A stretch of 64,000 bases of DNA from Talpa occidentalis (Eukaryota > Chordata > Mammalia > Eulipotyphla > Talpidae): contig NW_023601322.1 of the NCBI RefSeq assembly GCF_014898055.3, positions 74,428,740-74,492,739 of the forward strand. Direction: 5' to 3'. Below, in pieces: positions 1 through 11,050 of this stretch. Numbering within the stretch: position 1 is the stretch's first letter; each line of letters begins with the position of its first letter. Made by a program: the position numbers and the translations under genes. The notes under the pieces were generated by a model, which was not told the DNA's origin, did no database searches, and worked only from the letters and a program-made list of their open reading frames with translations.

Positions 1-187
1 GTTAGGAATTGGCCCTCCTGTTAAGGGACACAGCCAGACTAGCAGGGAGAGACCCCAACTTCACTCACCGCCCACTCTTTTGTCACCTGTCTCATGGCCA
101 AATCCAACAGAAAGCTCAAATAAGGAAGCCATGAATATACTACTCTGCCTCCCAGGAAATGGAGAAGGCTAAAGAAGTGTTGAAGAG

Positions 188-460
188 GGCCTCCCTGGTG
201 GTACAAGGGATTAAGCACATCACTGTGAAACTATCCACAGCCTCTGAAGCATGAGTTTGATCTCCAGCTGGCCAAGGAGGTGACCCATACAGCACGCTAG
301 CAGACCTCTCCTGTCTCACCCATTGCTCCCCTCAGCAGTGTATTTCAGTCAGTCTGCCTGTTCAGTTCCCCATTCTGTCTCTGGTGAATCCTCTTAGCCC
401 CCACACCTCTGGCCTGTACCCCAGTTCTTGTATGCATAAATAAATAAATCATAAAAAAAA
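188..460 (+). mobile_element. tRNA-derived SINE copy 1
   Basis: Head GGCCTCCCTGGTGG, A-rich tail with AAATAAATAAATC. Flanking direct repeats (16 bp at 173 and 461, two mismatches) indicate retroposition. The B box is degraded, so this is an older copy. Confidence 0.88.
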
Positions 461-539
461 AGAAGGGTTGAAGTGGATCTGAAGGAGAAAATAGGAATTC
501 TCCAGTACAAATGGAATGAAATGAAATCCTCAAGGCATA

Positions 540-2850
540 GATCATTAAGGAACAGATCAATATATTCAAGATTCATCAAATTTACTCTGAGAGTAAAAAG
601 ACAAGACACAAGATAGGACAAATATTTGTGATACAAATAAATGACAAAGGATTCATTTCCAGAATGTATGACAAATTCCTCTTAATCAATAAGAAAAAGA
701 TTAAAAAAAAAGTAAATGACATGAATAAACATTTCTCAGAACAGGAAACACAGACAGCTATTAAAATTATAAAGAGATGTTGAATCTTGTTAGCTAGGGA
801 AATGCAAAATTAGACCACAATGAGATAACATTTCACACCCACTAGGCGGCAAAAATCTAAAAGTCAGATATTACAAATCTTGCCCAGACTGTGAAGTAAG
901 AGGAATTCTTACATATTGTGTGAGAGATAGTAAATTAATCTAGTAAAACTGAAGATACATAAACTCTATGACCCAGAATTTCAATCTGGCATATATTCTA
1001 AAGAAATCCTTGTACAGAAGGAGATACAAGTAAGTATGTTCTTAATAGCACTGGATTTTTAAAAAATAAATTTTAGATTTACAAAAAAATTGTAAATCTA
1101 GTACAAATACAGAGTACAGTTATCATATACTCCACACTCAACTTCCCCTAGTGTTACACCTTACATTAGTGGGGTACACTTACATAATAATGAGCTATTA
1201 TTGACGTACCATAAGAACTAAAGTCTATATTGTATTCAGATTCTCTTAGTATTTATCTAACATCCTTCTTGCAGCATTTTTTTTTTAAAGATTTATTTAT
1301 TTATACAAGCACTGGGTACAGTCAGAAGCGCGGGAGGGTGAGAGAATTCACCAGAGCCAGAGTGGGGAGCAGAACAGGCACTGACGAAATACACTGCTGA
1401 GGGGAGCAGCGAGTGGGGCAGGAGAGGTCTGCGCGCCATGTGGGACCCTTGGCGGCCGGGGATCGAACCAGTGCTGCAGAGGCTGTGGGCAGCTTTGCAG
1501 CCCAGCGCTCAACTGCTGCGCCACCAGGGAGGCCAGCATTATTTTTAATAGTTAAAATGTCAAGAAAACAACAACCCTACACGTCCACCAGTATAAAGTA
1601 GATAAATTGTGGTTTACTCCTTCACAGGATTACAGTAAAGTAAATACAGGACAGTGAATGTACAGTTACATGTGTCAATATGGAAGGGGCTGAAAATGTT
1701 TGTAGTCAAAGCAAATCTTAAATATATCCAGTCAACAGAGAATCTGCACAGACACTTCTACAAAGAAGACATAAAGATGGCCAAGAGGCACATGAAAAAA
1801 TACTCAATGTGTCTTATTATTAGGGAGATGCCAATCAAGCAACAATGAAATATTATCTAACGCCTAAGAGAAGAGAGTAGCTATCATCCAATTGACAAGA
1901 AACAAGTATTGGTAAGAAGGTGGAGAAAAAGAAATTCCTGTACAATGTTGATGAGACTGTACAGTCAGTATAGAAAGCAGTAGGTAGATACTTCAAAAAA
2001 TTAAGAATAAAATACCATATGGTCATCCCACATCGCGGTATATACCCAAAGAATACAAATTCAAGGAGATATATGCATCACAGTTTCATTCACAATAGCC
2101 AAGAGCTGGAAACAACCTAAGTGCCCGTGGATAGATGAGTGGATAAAGATGTGGTATATAAACACAATGGAATACTACTCAGCTATAAAATAAGACGATA
2201 TCCTGCCATTTGCAACAACATAGATGGGCCCAGAGGATATTATGCAAAATGAAATAAGTCAGATGGAGAAAGATGAATACCGTACAACTTCACTCATATG
2301 TGCTACATAAAGAAACAAAGCAAATAAATGAACAAAACAAAACAAAAACAACCTCTTAGAATAGAAAGACAAAATGGTGGTTACCAGAAGGAAGTGGAGT
2401 CAAAGCGTTAATTGTATGGCAATGGGTAGAAACTAGACTTCTGGTGTTGAGCATAATGTACCACATACGGATATTAATATGTACATCTGTACTCTTGAAA
2501 CCTATGTAATGTTATAAAAAGTTATGTCAATTTTATAGATATCATCAACATGATCCATTTATATAATGGTCAAAAATAGCAAAATAAAGTCACATAAAAT
2601 TTGAGGATCTTTAAATATCTGGTGAAACTCTCAAGGGTAGCTAACAAATGATTAGAACAAGAACTAAGGTGGTAGTTGCCTTGGGAGGGGAGGGAGGGAG
2701 ATGCTATGGAAGAAATACCTTCACCAGGATAGCAGTGGTAGGGACATGGGTTTTTATTTTGTTATCATGTCAAACTGTACATATAGGTTAAATTTTCTTT
2801 TGTATGTATGATGTTTTCATAATAACAATCGCAAAACTCTTATCCCCTGG
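540..2850 (+). mobile_element. Mosaic of old LINE-1 fragments
   Basis: Degraded 3' portions of L1 ORF2 and 3'UTR: about 560-1030 and 1540-2560 read in the + direction with many stops (peptides such as IYPKEYKFKE and NGILLSYK-like remnants, and the typical ending near CTTGAAACCTATGTAATG at 2496). An apparently antisense L1 piece lies around 1060-1260. The tail region runs to about 2850. No intact frame. SINE copy 2 sits inside. Confidence 0.8.
1277..1534 (-). mobile_element. tRNA-derived SINE copy 2, inside a LINE-1 relic
   Basis: Starts with the T-run of the reversed tail and ends with CCACCAGGGAGGCC, the reversed head. A short duplicated flank (AGCATT) lies on each side. It interrupts an older L1 fragment. 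Belongs to the subfamily with GCACTGGGTACAGTCAGAAG near the 3' end. Confidence 0.92.
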
Positions 2851-4079
2851 CGCTTTTCCCCTTTCAAGCCTATTTCCCACACAGTCCTCATCCTTCAGTA
2901 TCCACCTCAAAGGAAAAGCTGAGGCATTTGAGTCAGAGCAAACAGGAACCCCAGCCCTCTATGCCCAAACCAAAGAAATGTGATTATGTCTCTTATCATT
3001 CTTTCAGACCCCACCACACATCATGGTGCTTCCTGTTTCTCAGAAGCTGAAAAGGTGCTGACATAAGGTAGTAAGTGGAAGTGAGGCTGTTCACACACAT
3101 CTACTCAGAATCCGGTGGATAGGCTGGACTCTCAGCTGTGGTCAGGAGCCAAAGGCAAACCCTTAGTTGGGGAATGACCTCAGGTTTGAAGATTCACACA
3201 GCAGGTGACACTCACTGTCAGGGTACTCAAGGCCACCTCCGCTCTAAAAGATGCCATCTGCTACAGTGAAGGGCAACTTCTTAGCAGATTCCTTTGCTTG
3301 GTCCTGCCAGACTCTGGGCCTTGGACTCCAACTGGGTCTGGGATAGTCTGCGACCATAGGTGCCCCCATACTCCTCTGCATTCAAACCTCACTTATCTGT
3401 TCATTAATTCACCCAGCAAGCACTCATTGAGCAGCCCGGATGTGCCAGACACTGTTGTAAGCACTGGCAGCAAGGCCAAAGCGGGACATGGCCTGGCTCT
3501 GACACCCAGTCGAGGGGTGAGACAACAGACAACTATATGTTGTGGCAGGTGGTATCAAGGAAAGAAAAGACAAAGGTTGAGGTCAAATGCTCCAATGTCA
3601 AGGCATAAGCACTAAAGTCAAGCTGCCTGAGTTTGAGTTCTGCACGTATGCCTATTCTTTGGGCAAGTTTCCAAGCCTTAGCTTCCTTTTTATAAATTGG
3701 AAGGAACAATGAAGCCTACTGAGTAGTGATTATTGAAGATTTATTATTTTAAAAAAGAAATTATGGAGCACTGCTGTGTATCAGGCACTGTGTCTAACAC
3801 CATGGATTAGTAGTGAAGATGACAGGCAAGGTCTTGCCCTCGAGGTGCTTACATTTAGCAAAGGCCATTTTAGATGGTGATAAGGGCCAAAGACTTCGTG
3901 ACAGAGAGAAACCAGGGTGGTGCTGGGGAGCAAGGGCCACATTACATGTCAAGAGATGTCTCTTTGAGAAGGTGACATTTCAGAGCTGAATGATAACAAG
4001 AAGCCAGCAATGTGAAAGTCTGGGGAAAGGGATAGCCAAACAGAAGAAACAGCAAGAGTGAAAATCTGAAATGGGAATG
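2851..4079. repeat. Flank with ancient interspersed repeats
   Basis: Unique sequence mixed with eroded mammal-wide repeats. 3600-3750 looks like a + MIR (loss of content phrase GGGCAAGTTTCCAAGCCT). 3400-3580 and 3770-4075 look like pieces of an old repeat that also appears at 45,470 and 62,385 (CCAGACACTG, CTTGCCCTCGAGG). Family not assigned. The 136-codon open frame at 3205-3615 crosses these repeats and is not a gene. Confidence 0.5.
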
Positions 4080-4094
4080 AATTTAGTGTGTCTT

Positions 4095-4413
4095 TTTTTT
4101 TTTTTTACAATTTTTTTAATTAATCTCATTAACTTTTTTTTTTTTAAGATTTATTTATTTATTTATACATGCACTGGGTACAGTCAGAAGTGCGGGAGGG
4201 TGAGAAAATTCACCAGAGCCAGAGTGGGGAGCAGAGCAGGCAGAGGGACCGAAGTACACTGCTGAGGGGAGCAGCGGGCGGCAGGAGAGGTCTGCGCGCC
4301 ATGTGGGACCCTCCTCCAGTGGCCGGGGAGCAGCCAGGGATCGAACCGGCGCTGCAGAGGCTGCGGGCAGCTTCGCAACCCAGCGCTCAACCACTGCGCC
4401 ACCGGGGAGGCCC
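4095..4413 (-). mobile_element. tRNA-derived SINE copy 3 with bipartite tail
   Basis: Perfect 15-bp target-site duplication AATTTAGTGTGTCTT at 4080-4094 and 4414-4428. Between the usual tail (T-run at 4134) and the duplication lies a further non-homopolymer segment and a second T-run, so the inserted RNA ended beyond the element's own tail. Confidence 0.95.
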
Positions 4414-4428
4414 AATTTAGTGTGTCTT

Positions 4429-5188
4429 ATTGCAATAGCAGTAAGACAGGACTTATGCTCTTAAAAGATCTCTTGCATCTGTGTGGGAACAGATGAGGTT
4501 CTTAATATTTAGTGAGGGAAAAAAATTAGGAGGCTACTGCTCTAGGGTTGGTGACTTGAATTGGCTCTCTGGGTGATATGGGGTGAATGGTATGGAGTGG
4601 CTAAGAGGAAGATGCTGGATCCTATCAAGTAGGGTGTGTAGTGGGTGCCTGCTCTCTATTTTGTCCTGCTCCCCTACATCTACCTTGATCTAGATCTGAA
4701 TTCCATGTTCTGCTGGAAAAGCCCGTCCCTTTATTAATTCTATTCTCTCTGCAGGTGGTGGGAGCTCCCAGAAGCTGAGGAGGGTACCTCTTTTCCCCAC
4801 TAGAGCCTTCTTGGATATTCAGGTATATGGTGGGTTCCTGAGACCTGATGAGTGGGCTCAAACTCCCATTAGCCCACGTGCAAGTCCAAAGTCATTGCTA
4901 AGATGACTGCAAGTACATTCCGGTGAAAGGGGGAGGAGAGGCGGGGTTTGCCTGATCAACACTGGGCTCTTGCTCCTGTTCTCTATGTGGTTCATCCATT
5001 CTGTGACCGCTTCTCTTGTTCTGCACCCTGAGAGAATTCAACCTTTTCATCTAATTCCATTAATACAGCAAAGCTGCTCTGCCACCCAATCTCTCTGTGA
5101 CAGAAACAATTTCTAAGTGAACACTAATGTTCTTGAATTCTTTGAAGTTTTGTGGCCACCCCACAGAGATGAACCTTCCTCTTCTACA
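4429..5188. other. Gene-free unique flank
   Basis: Between two SINEs. I see no exon, repeat or promoter signature that I can support. Confidence 0.5.
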
Positions 5189-5202
5189 CTCCTTTTCCAT
5201 TT

Positions 5203-5474
5203 TTTTTTCTTTTTAAAGATTTATTTTTTAGTTATACAATAGCTGGGCTGCAGGCCAGAGACGTGGGAGGGTGAGAGGATTCGCCAGAGACAGAGTGGGG
5301 AGCAGAACAGGCAGACTGACTGAAATACACTGCTGAGGGGAGCAGCGGGCGAGACAGGAGAGGTCTGCCGTGCCATGTGGGTATCTCCCTGGCCGGCCGG
5401 GATTGAACCCGCACTGAAGAGGCTGCGGACAGCTTCACGGCGCTCGTTCAACCCGCTGCGCCACCGGGGAGGCC
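5203..5474 (-). mobile_element. tRNA-derived SINE copy 4
   Basis: Reversed SINE with flanking repeats CTCCTTTTCCATTT at 5189 and CTCCTTTTCGATTT at 5475 (one mismatch). Subfamily with GGGCTGCAGGCCAGAG-type 3' region. Confidence 0.93.
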
Positions 5475-5852
5475 CTCCTTTTCGATTTCTATAACCTTGT
5501 GCCATTTTGCCAGCACCCCTCCTTCCTTACTCAATTCCAGTTCTATTTCTGTGGCCCTTTTGTGACTTCATTGTTCACGCAGGCCCCCAAGTTCCCGGCT
5601 CCCCAGCTCTCTCTCTACTGGTTGACCCAGGTAATTCCCATAGAATTCCTACTAAAGAAGGATTCTGGAATTGGCAAGGCGACCACTGAAGCCCCTGCCC
5701 TAAGTAGTTACAAGAATTTAAGGTGCTTAAAACATATCAGAAAAATAAATGAAGCCTGTCTGACTCGGACTCCTTGTTTGAGGGAAGCCAAGCTCTGTTT
5801 ACCGTCCCCTGGCAAGGCACGCAGTTTTCTGCGGCGTTGACATGCTCCAACA

Positions 5853-5866
5853 CCGCCCTCTGGTGG
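5853..5866 (-). promoter_or_regulatory. Full match to the CTCF core motif
   Basis: The - strand reads CCACCAGAGGGCGG, agreeing at all 14 positions with CCASYAGRKGGCRS. It lies in unique, non-SINE sequence. By base-count estimate such a perfect match is expected far less than once in 64 kb. Confidence 0.6.
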
Positions 5867-6083
5867 CTAACATGTTAATTCTAGAACCGACATCCTCTGA
5901 GGTGAAGCACAAACGCCACCCAGAGGAACCCCACAACAGCCCACCCACTGAGCCAAGGCCTGGACCCAGCTGTGCTTCTTGCACAGCAGCCATTTTTCTG
6001 GGGGTTGACTCAATTGACTCTTAGCAGTGGCCCGAGTCTAGCCAAGAAAAGAGGACAGGTAGCTTGAGCTTGCAAAGTCTAGA

Positions 6084-6360
6084 TTTTTTTTTAAAGATTT
6101 ATTTATTTATTTATACAAGCACTGGGTACAGTCAGAAGCGTGGGAGGGTGAGAGAATTCACAAGAGCCAGAGCAGGGAGCAGAGCAGGCAGAAGGACCGA
6201 AGTACACTGCTGTGGGGAGCAGCAGGTGGCAGGAGAAGTCTGCAGCCATGCGGGACCCTCCTCTGGTGGTCGGGGAGCAGCCGGGAATCGAACTAGCGCT
6301 GCAGAGGCTGCGGGCAGCTTCGCAACCCAGCGCTCAACCGCTGTGCCACCAGGGAGGCCC
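6084..6360 (-). mobile_element. tRNA-derived SINE copy 5
   Basis: Reversed SINE from the T-run to CCACCAGGGAGGCCC. The 3' region is of the GCACTGGGTACAGTCAGAAG subfamily; no clear target duplication was seen. Confidence 0.92.
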
Positions 6361-6516
6361 TGATATACTCATTCTTGATGTAAAGTTCTTCTCTTCATCA
6401 CTCCACTCCTCATAGCTTAAACATCGGCCCAGTGGGTGGCAGAAATAAGCCCTCAGACAGCTAGGGGGGCCCCTAGCCAATGGGTTGGCACCTAATGTAC
6501 TGAAAGAATAGTGTCA

Positions 6517-6807
6517 GGCCTCCCCTGTGGCACAGCGGGTTGAGCGCAGCACTGTGAAGCTGTCCACAGTCTCTGCAGCGTGGGTTCGATTCCCAGCTGT
6601 CCAGGGAGAATCCCACATGGCGAGGCAGACCTCTTCTGCCTCACCTGCTGCTCCCCTCAGCAGTGCTTTTGGTCGGTCTGCCTGTTCTGCTCCCCGTTCT
6701 GTCTCTGGTGAATCCTCTAGCCCTCCCACGACTCTGGCCTGTACCCCAGCTCTTGCATAAATAAAAATAAATCTTTCAAAAAAATTTTTTTCTGTGAAAA
6801 AAAAAAA
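6517..6807 (+). mobile_element. tRNA-derived SINE copy 6
   Basis: Forward SINE with perfect 14-bp duplication AAAGAATAGTGTCA at 6503-6516 and 6808-6821. The tail is interrupted by TTTTTTTCTGTG before the final A-run. Confidence 0.95.
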
Positions 6808-7226
6808 AAAGAATAGTGTCAAACCATTATTTTTTATTTCCTCATTCCTCAGGCCCATATTAGTGTCAGCTCTGTGGGGGAAAGGGGCTTGTCATATTCA
6901 CTTCTCGGATTCAAGCACCATGCTGGTGTATGTGAGAATCTGTACATATCAGTTGGCAGAATGAATGGATGGGGGGATGGATGAGTGTAATGAATGTAGC
7001 TCATTCAATCCCTACAGCCTTCTCATCCTGCCCTAGAGGGCAGTGTGCTGTGGCTCTTAAGACAGTTTCCTACTCATCACCCCACCTACTCTGACACTTT
7101 CATGTCCCACATGACAAATTTTCTAGTTCCCTTCTGGCTTTTCTCCCAGAAATCTTCATTCATTGTCAGAACACTAATGTAGGATTCAGGAGTACCAGCA
7201 CCGCTGGCAGTGAGCTGTACTCATTT

Positions 7227-7498
7227 TATTTATTTATTTTAAAAGATTTTATTTATGCATACAAGAGCTGGGGTACAGGCTAGAGGTATGGGGGGTGAGA
7301 GGATTCATCAGAGACAGAGCGGGGAACAGAATTGGCAGATTGACTGAAATACACTGCCGAGGGGAGCAGCGGGTGAGTCAGGAAAGGTCTGCTGCGCCAT
7401 GCGGGGCTCTGCTCTGGCCAGGGATTGAACTCTTGCTTCAGTGGCTGCGGATAGCTTCATAGGTTGTGTCTTAACCCCTTGCGCCACCAGGGAGGCCC
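7227..7498 (-). mobile_element. tRNA-derived SINE copy 7
   Basis: Reversed SINE with tail ATTTATTTATTTTAAAAG and head complement CCACCAGGGAGGCCC. It is diverged, and the flanking repeats are imperfect, so it is an older copy. Confidence 0.88.
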
Positions 7499-8290
7499 TC
7501 TACACATTTTGAAAGTCTTTTTCTCACAGTTATTCAGATTAGAAAATTTATATTAGTCTAGTCTTAAACTTGCCTACTGTTTCTTTGTGTTTGCTTTTCT
7601 GCTCTTGAATTTATTTGGTATTTAAATTTTGGTTCTTATATTTCAAAGTTCTAAAATTTTCATTTCCTTATTTGTTCTATTTTCTCTCTCTTTGTTGACA
7701 CTATCTTTCCATTCATTCAATAATCCAAGATTTTTCCTGGGAGGATTGTCATTACAGTATTTTAAAGTCTTTGTTACATAATTACAATGTCTCACTGTTG
7801 GCGCCTGGATTATCTTTACTATGCAAATTGAGATTCTCCTGGATCTTTGTATGCCAAGCAATTTTGTTTTGTATCCTGGGCATTTTTAATGTTCTGAGAC
7901 TTTGGGTCTTACTATAAATACTATGGAGGAGGTTGATATTTCTATTTTATCAGACAATTGACGCGACTGCTCACGCGCTCTGGCCAGCCCTCTGTTGGAG
8001 GCGTTTTCAAAGCTCCACCTTCAAGGTCTTTGCAGCGGTTAAGATTTGCACTGTCTGTGCGCCCTCCAGTGGTCCTCTGAGGACAGGGCGGTTTATACTT
8101 TAGTGCCGTTCTCACGTCTCGGGCATGCTGCTTAGGGTCAAACCCACGCCTGCCCTGCTTGGAGGTGAGCCCAAGAGTTTATGAACAACTTCATGGGGTC
8201 AGTTCCATGAATCCTTCCTTCATCACAATCTCCCTGGCACATTTTGGGTTCCTCTTTTGATCTTCTAGCCAGAAGTTGGAGTTTTACGTT
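7499..8290. mobile_element. Old LINE-1-like segment with a CpG-retaining end
   Basis: T-rich sequence 7500-7990 resembles an old L1 5' region (phrases such as TGTATGCCAAGCAATTTTG). It continues into a short stretch at 7965-8125 that keeps many CpGs and two imperfect CTCF-like motifs on the - strand (near 7984 and 8059). Confidence 0.5.
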
Positions 8291-8430
8291 GCTGCAACTA
8301 TGCTCTCATCCAGCAAAAAGATGGACAAAGGGGTGGGGGAGAAGGTGTGGAGTGAGAATGCAGTGGGATTTCTTCCTTTAGTGGAAGTCCTCCAATCAGA
8401 GACGCTTCCCTCCCTTAGAATGTAGGTGCC

Positions 8431-8720
8431 TGGGCCTCCCCTGGTGGCACAGGCGGTTGAGCGCAGCGCTGTGAAGCTGTCCGCAGCCTCTGCAGCGCGG
8501 GTTCGATCCCGGCCGACCGGTGAGGGTCCCACATGGCCTGGCAGACCTCTCCTCTCTCGCCTGCTGCTCCCCTCCCCTCAGCAGTGCGTTTGGTCAGTCT
8601 GCCTGTTCTGTTCTCTGGTGAATCCTCTCACTCTGCCGCATATCTGGCATGTACCCCGGTTCTTGTATGCATGAATAAGTAATTCTTTACAAAATAAAAA
8701 AAATTCTTAAAAAAAAAAAA
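8431..8720 (+). mobile_element. tRNA-derived SINE copy 8
   Basis: Forward SINE with a good B box (GGTTCGATCCC) and flanking repeats GAATGTAGGTGCC at 8418 and GAATTTAGGTGCC at 8721 (one mismatch). Confidence 0.94.
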
Positions 8721-8821
8721 GAATTTAGGTGCCATCAAGCTTCAAGTGTCACTGTAGCAGAAATGCTGGGTACTGGAGCATGAGGGAATGGAGAAAATTT
8801 TAAAAGGGGACATTTTCTCAC

Positions 8822-9093
8822 TTTTTTTTTTTTTAAAGATTTATTTATTTATTTATACAAGCACTGGGTACAGTCAGAAGTGTGGGACGGTGAGAGAATT
8901 CACCAGAGCCAGAGCGGGGAACAGAACAGGCAGACTGACGAAATATACTGCTGGGGGGAGCAGCGGGCGCGGCAGGAGAGGTCTGCTTGCCATGTGGGCC
9001 CCTCACTGGCGGCCGGGGATCGAGCCGGTGCTGCGGAGGCTGCCGGCAGCTTCGCAGCCAAATGCTCAACTGCTGTGCCACCGGGGAGGCCCC
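8822..9093 (-). mobile_element. tRNA-derived SINE copy 9
   Basis: Reversed SINE of the GCACTGGGTACAGTCAGAAG subfamily, flanked by CATTTTCTCACT at 8811 and 9094 (perfect). Confidence 0.94.
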
Positions 9094-9136
9094 CATTTTC
9101 TCACTCTTTTTGAGCCCTAGGAACTCCTTTCCCATT

Positions 9137-9403
9137 TTTTAAAAAGATTTATTTATTTGTGCATACAAGAATTGGGATACAAGCCAGAGGTGTGTGTTTT
9201 GGGGTAGGGAGGCAGTGAGAGGATTCACCAGAGGCAGAGTGGGGAACAGAACAGGCGGATCTACTGAAATACACTGCTGAGGGAGTAGCAGGTGAGACAG
9301 GTCTGTTGTGCCATGTGGGTAGCTCCCTGGCTGAACTCCTGTTGCAGTGGTTGAGGACAGCTTCATAGTGCTGTGTGGCACCTCTTGTGCCACCAGGGAG
9401 GTC
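9137..9403 (-). mobile_element. tRNA-derived SINE copy 10
   Basis: Reversed, diverged SINE (small internal deletion near the B box) flanked by CTCCTTTCCCATT at 9124 and 9404. Only about 40 bp separate it from copy 9. Confidence 0.92.
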
Positions 9404-9639
9404 CTCCTTTCCCATTCTTTAAAGAACTAGAGGACTTCTAGAATTTTCACCGTACTCTGTTGCCCACTTTCAGGCTTCAGGCTGCCTCGAGTATAGTCTA
9501 GGGAATACTAGTAGGAAATGAGGAATCAATCCTCAGTTCAGTGCTACTCCACATTCTTATTTTCTTCCCCAATTCACCTGCTGCTATTTACTCTTCAGAG
9601 TCCTCCATGCATTTTCTACCCAGGCTTTATTGCTGCATT

Positions 9640-10265
9640 TATAGGGAGAGTTAGGGTGGAGATATGTTTACTTCCTGTTCCTAATTAATTCTTTTTTATT
9701 ACCAAATGTTGTCCCACCGTTTAAATATGCTATAATCTATCATTCTCTTATTCATGGTCATTTTTGTTTTTTCCAGTTTTGGGCTTTTACAAATTAAACT
9801 TCTATGAACACTCATGTAAAAATACTTTTGTGGACACACACTTTCATTATTTTGATAAATACCTAGGAATAGAGAAGCTAGATTATATGGTCAGTTTATA
9901 TTTAACTTTTAGGAAACTGCCAAAATGTTTTTCAAAATAGTTTTACATTCCAGCCAATAGATTAGGAGCAATTCATTTGCTCCCCATCATTGCTAACACT
10001 TGGCATAGTTAATCTTTTTCATTTATCTTTCCTTGTGAATGTGTAATGATACTTCATTGTGGTTTTAATTTGCGTGTCCTTAATGACTAATGGTGTTGAG
10101 CATTGTCTCCCATGCTCCTTTGCCCTCTCCATGCCTTCTTTTGTGAAATACCCATTCACATCTTTCTAGCCATTATTAAAAAAACTGTATTGTGTTATTT
10201 TTAATATTGAATTATAAACATTTTTACATATTCTATATACAAGTCCTTTACTAGGTAAGTGGTTT
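9640..10265 (-). mobile_element. Old LINE-1 fragment
   Basis: Reverse-strand L1 ORF2/3' remnant (phrases TGGTTTTAATTTGCGTGTCC and CTTTACTAGGTAAG typical of inverted L1), highly mutated, no open frame. Confidence 0.75.
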
Positions 10266-10289
10266 ACAAATATTATCTCCCATCTGCAG

Positions 10290-11050
10290 CCACCACATTT
10301 TATTCATCCCTGTTTGCCTTCAACTCCATACCCTGCCTTGATCCATCCCTGTTCTCTCCACAGATACCACCACCACGCTGTTCATTTCTCACTGGACCAC
10401 CCCCTAATGCTGGCTTCTCGAGAGGTCTTCTTGCTTTCACACTTGCAGATAGACTTGGACTACATCATACTTCAGTCTGAAAACAGCAGACAGTGAACAT
10501 TTTTAAAATGTGCACTAGATCATTTCACCTGCACCCATGACATCCTTCAATGGCTTCCATAAAGCCTACGCTACTGGCCATGGGCCCAGAGTGGCCCACA
10601 TTATGTGACCCTTGCCTGTCTAACTGATCCCATTGGCTATCATTCTCTCCCTTGCCTGCTATGCCACAGTCACACTGTTCTTTCCCCCCAAACGCACAGA
10701 ACTGTTTTCTTCCACAGGCCTTTGCTTTAGCTATTCCCTGCATCTGGAGGGCTCTTCACCTCTTCTGCACATTACTACCTCTTCTGTCACTTCAAAAGCT
10801 AAAATATCACCATTTCAGACAGCTAGCCCTTGAACACAAATCTTAAGTAGCTATCTCTGTGCACCATGCTGTTTTATTTTTCTGCAGAAGTTATCACACT
10901 ATGACACTTTTCCTGTTGTGTGTTGCCTGCCTGTCCCAGGACACGAGTTCCATGAGATTTGGGACCTTGTCTTGTCCATTTTGTATCCCCAGGGTCTAAA
11001 GCCATGTCAGGCAAATAGTACAGGCTCAACAAATACTTGAATGTCTTTTC
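10290..11050 (+). mobile_element. LINE-2 3' fragment
   Basis: Recognisable L2 end: GGCCTTTGCTTTAGCTATTC, then TTATCACACTATG, and near the terminus GGTCTAAAGCC followed by AATACTTGAATG. Ancient and non-coding. Confidence 0.75.

Noticed and set aside
4155..4420. Several 60-100 codon open frames over each SINE
   Set aside because: They recur in all SINE copies ([17 protein letters not shown] peptides) and come from the repeat sequence.
8431..8530. tRNA-like A and B boxes
   Set aside because: They are the promoter boxes of tRNA-derived SINEs; the cloverleaf is not maintained, so no tRNA gene is called.
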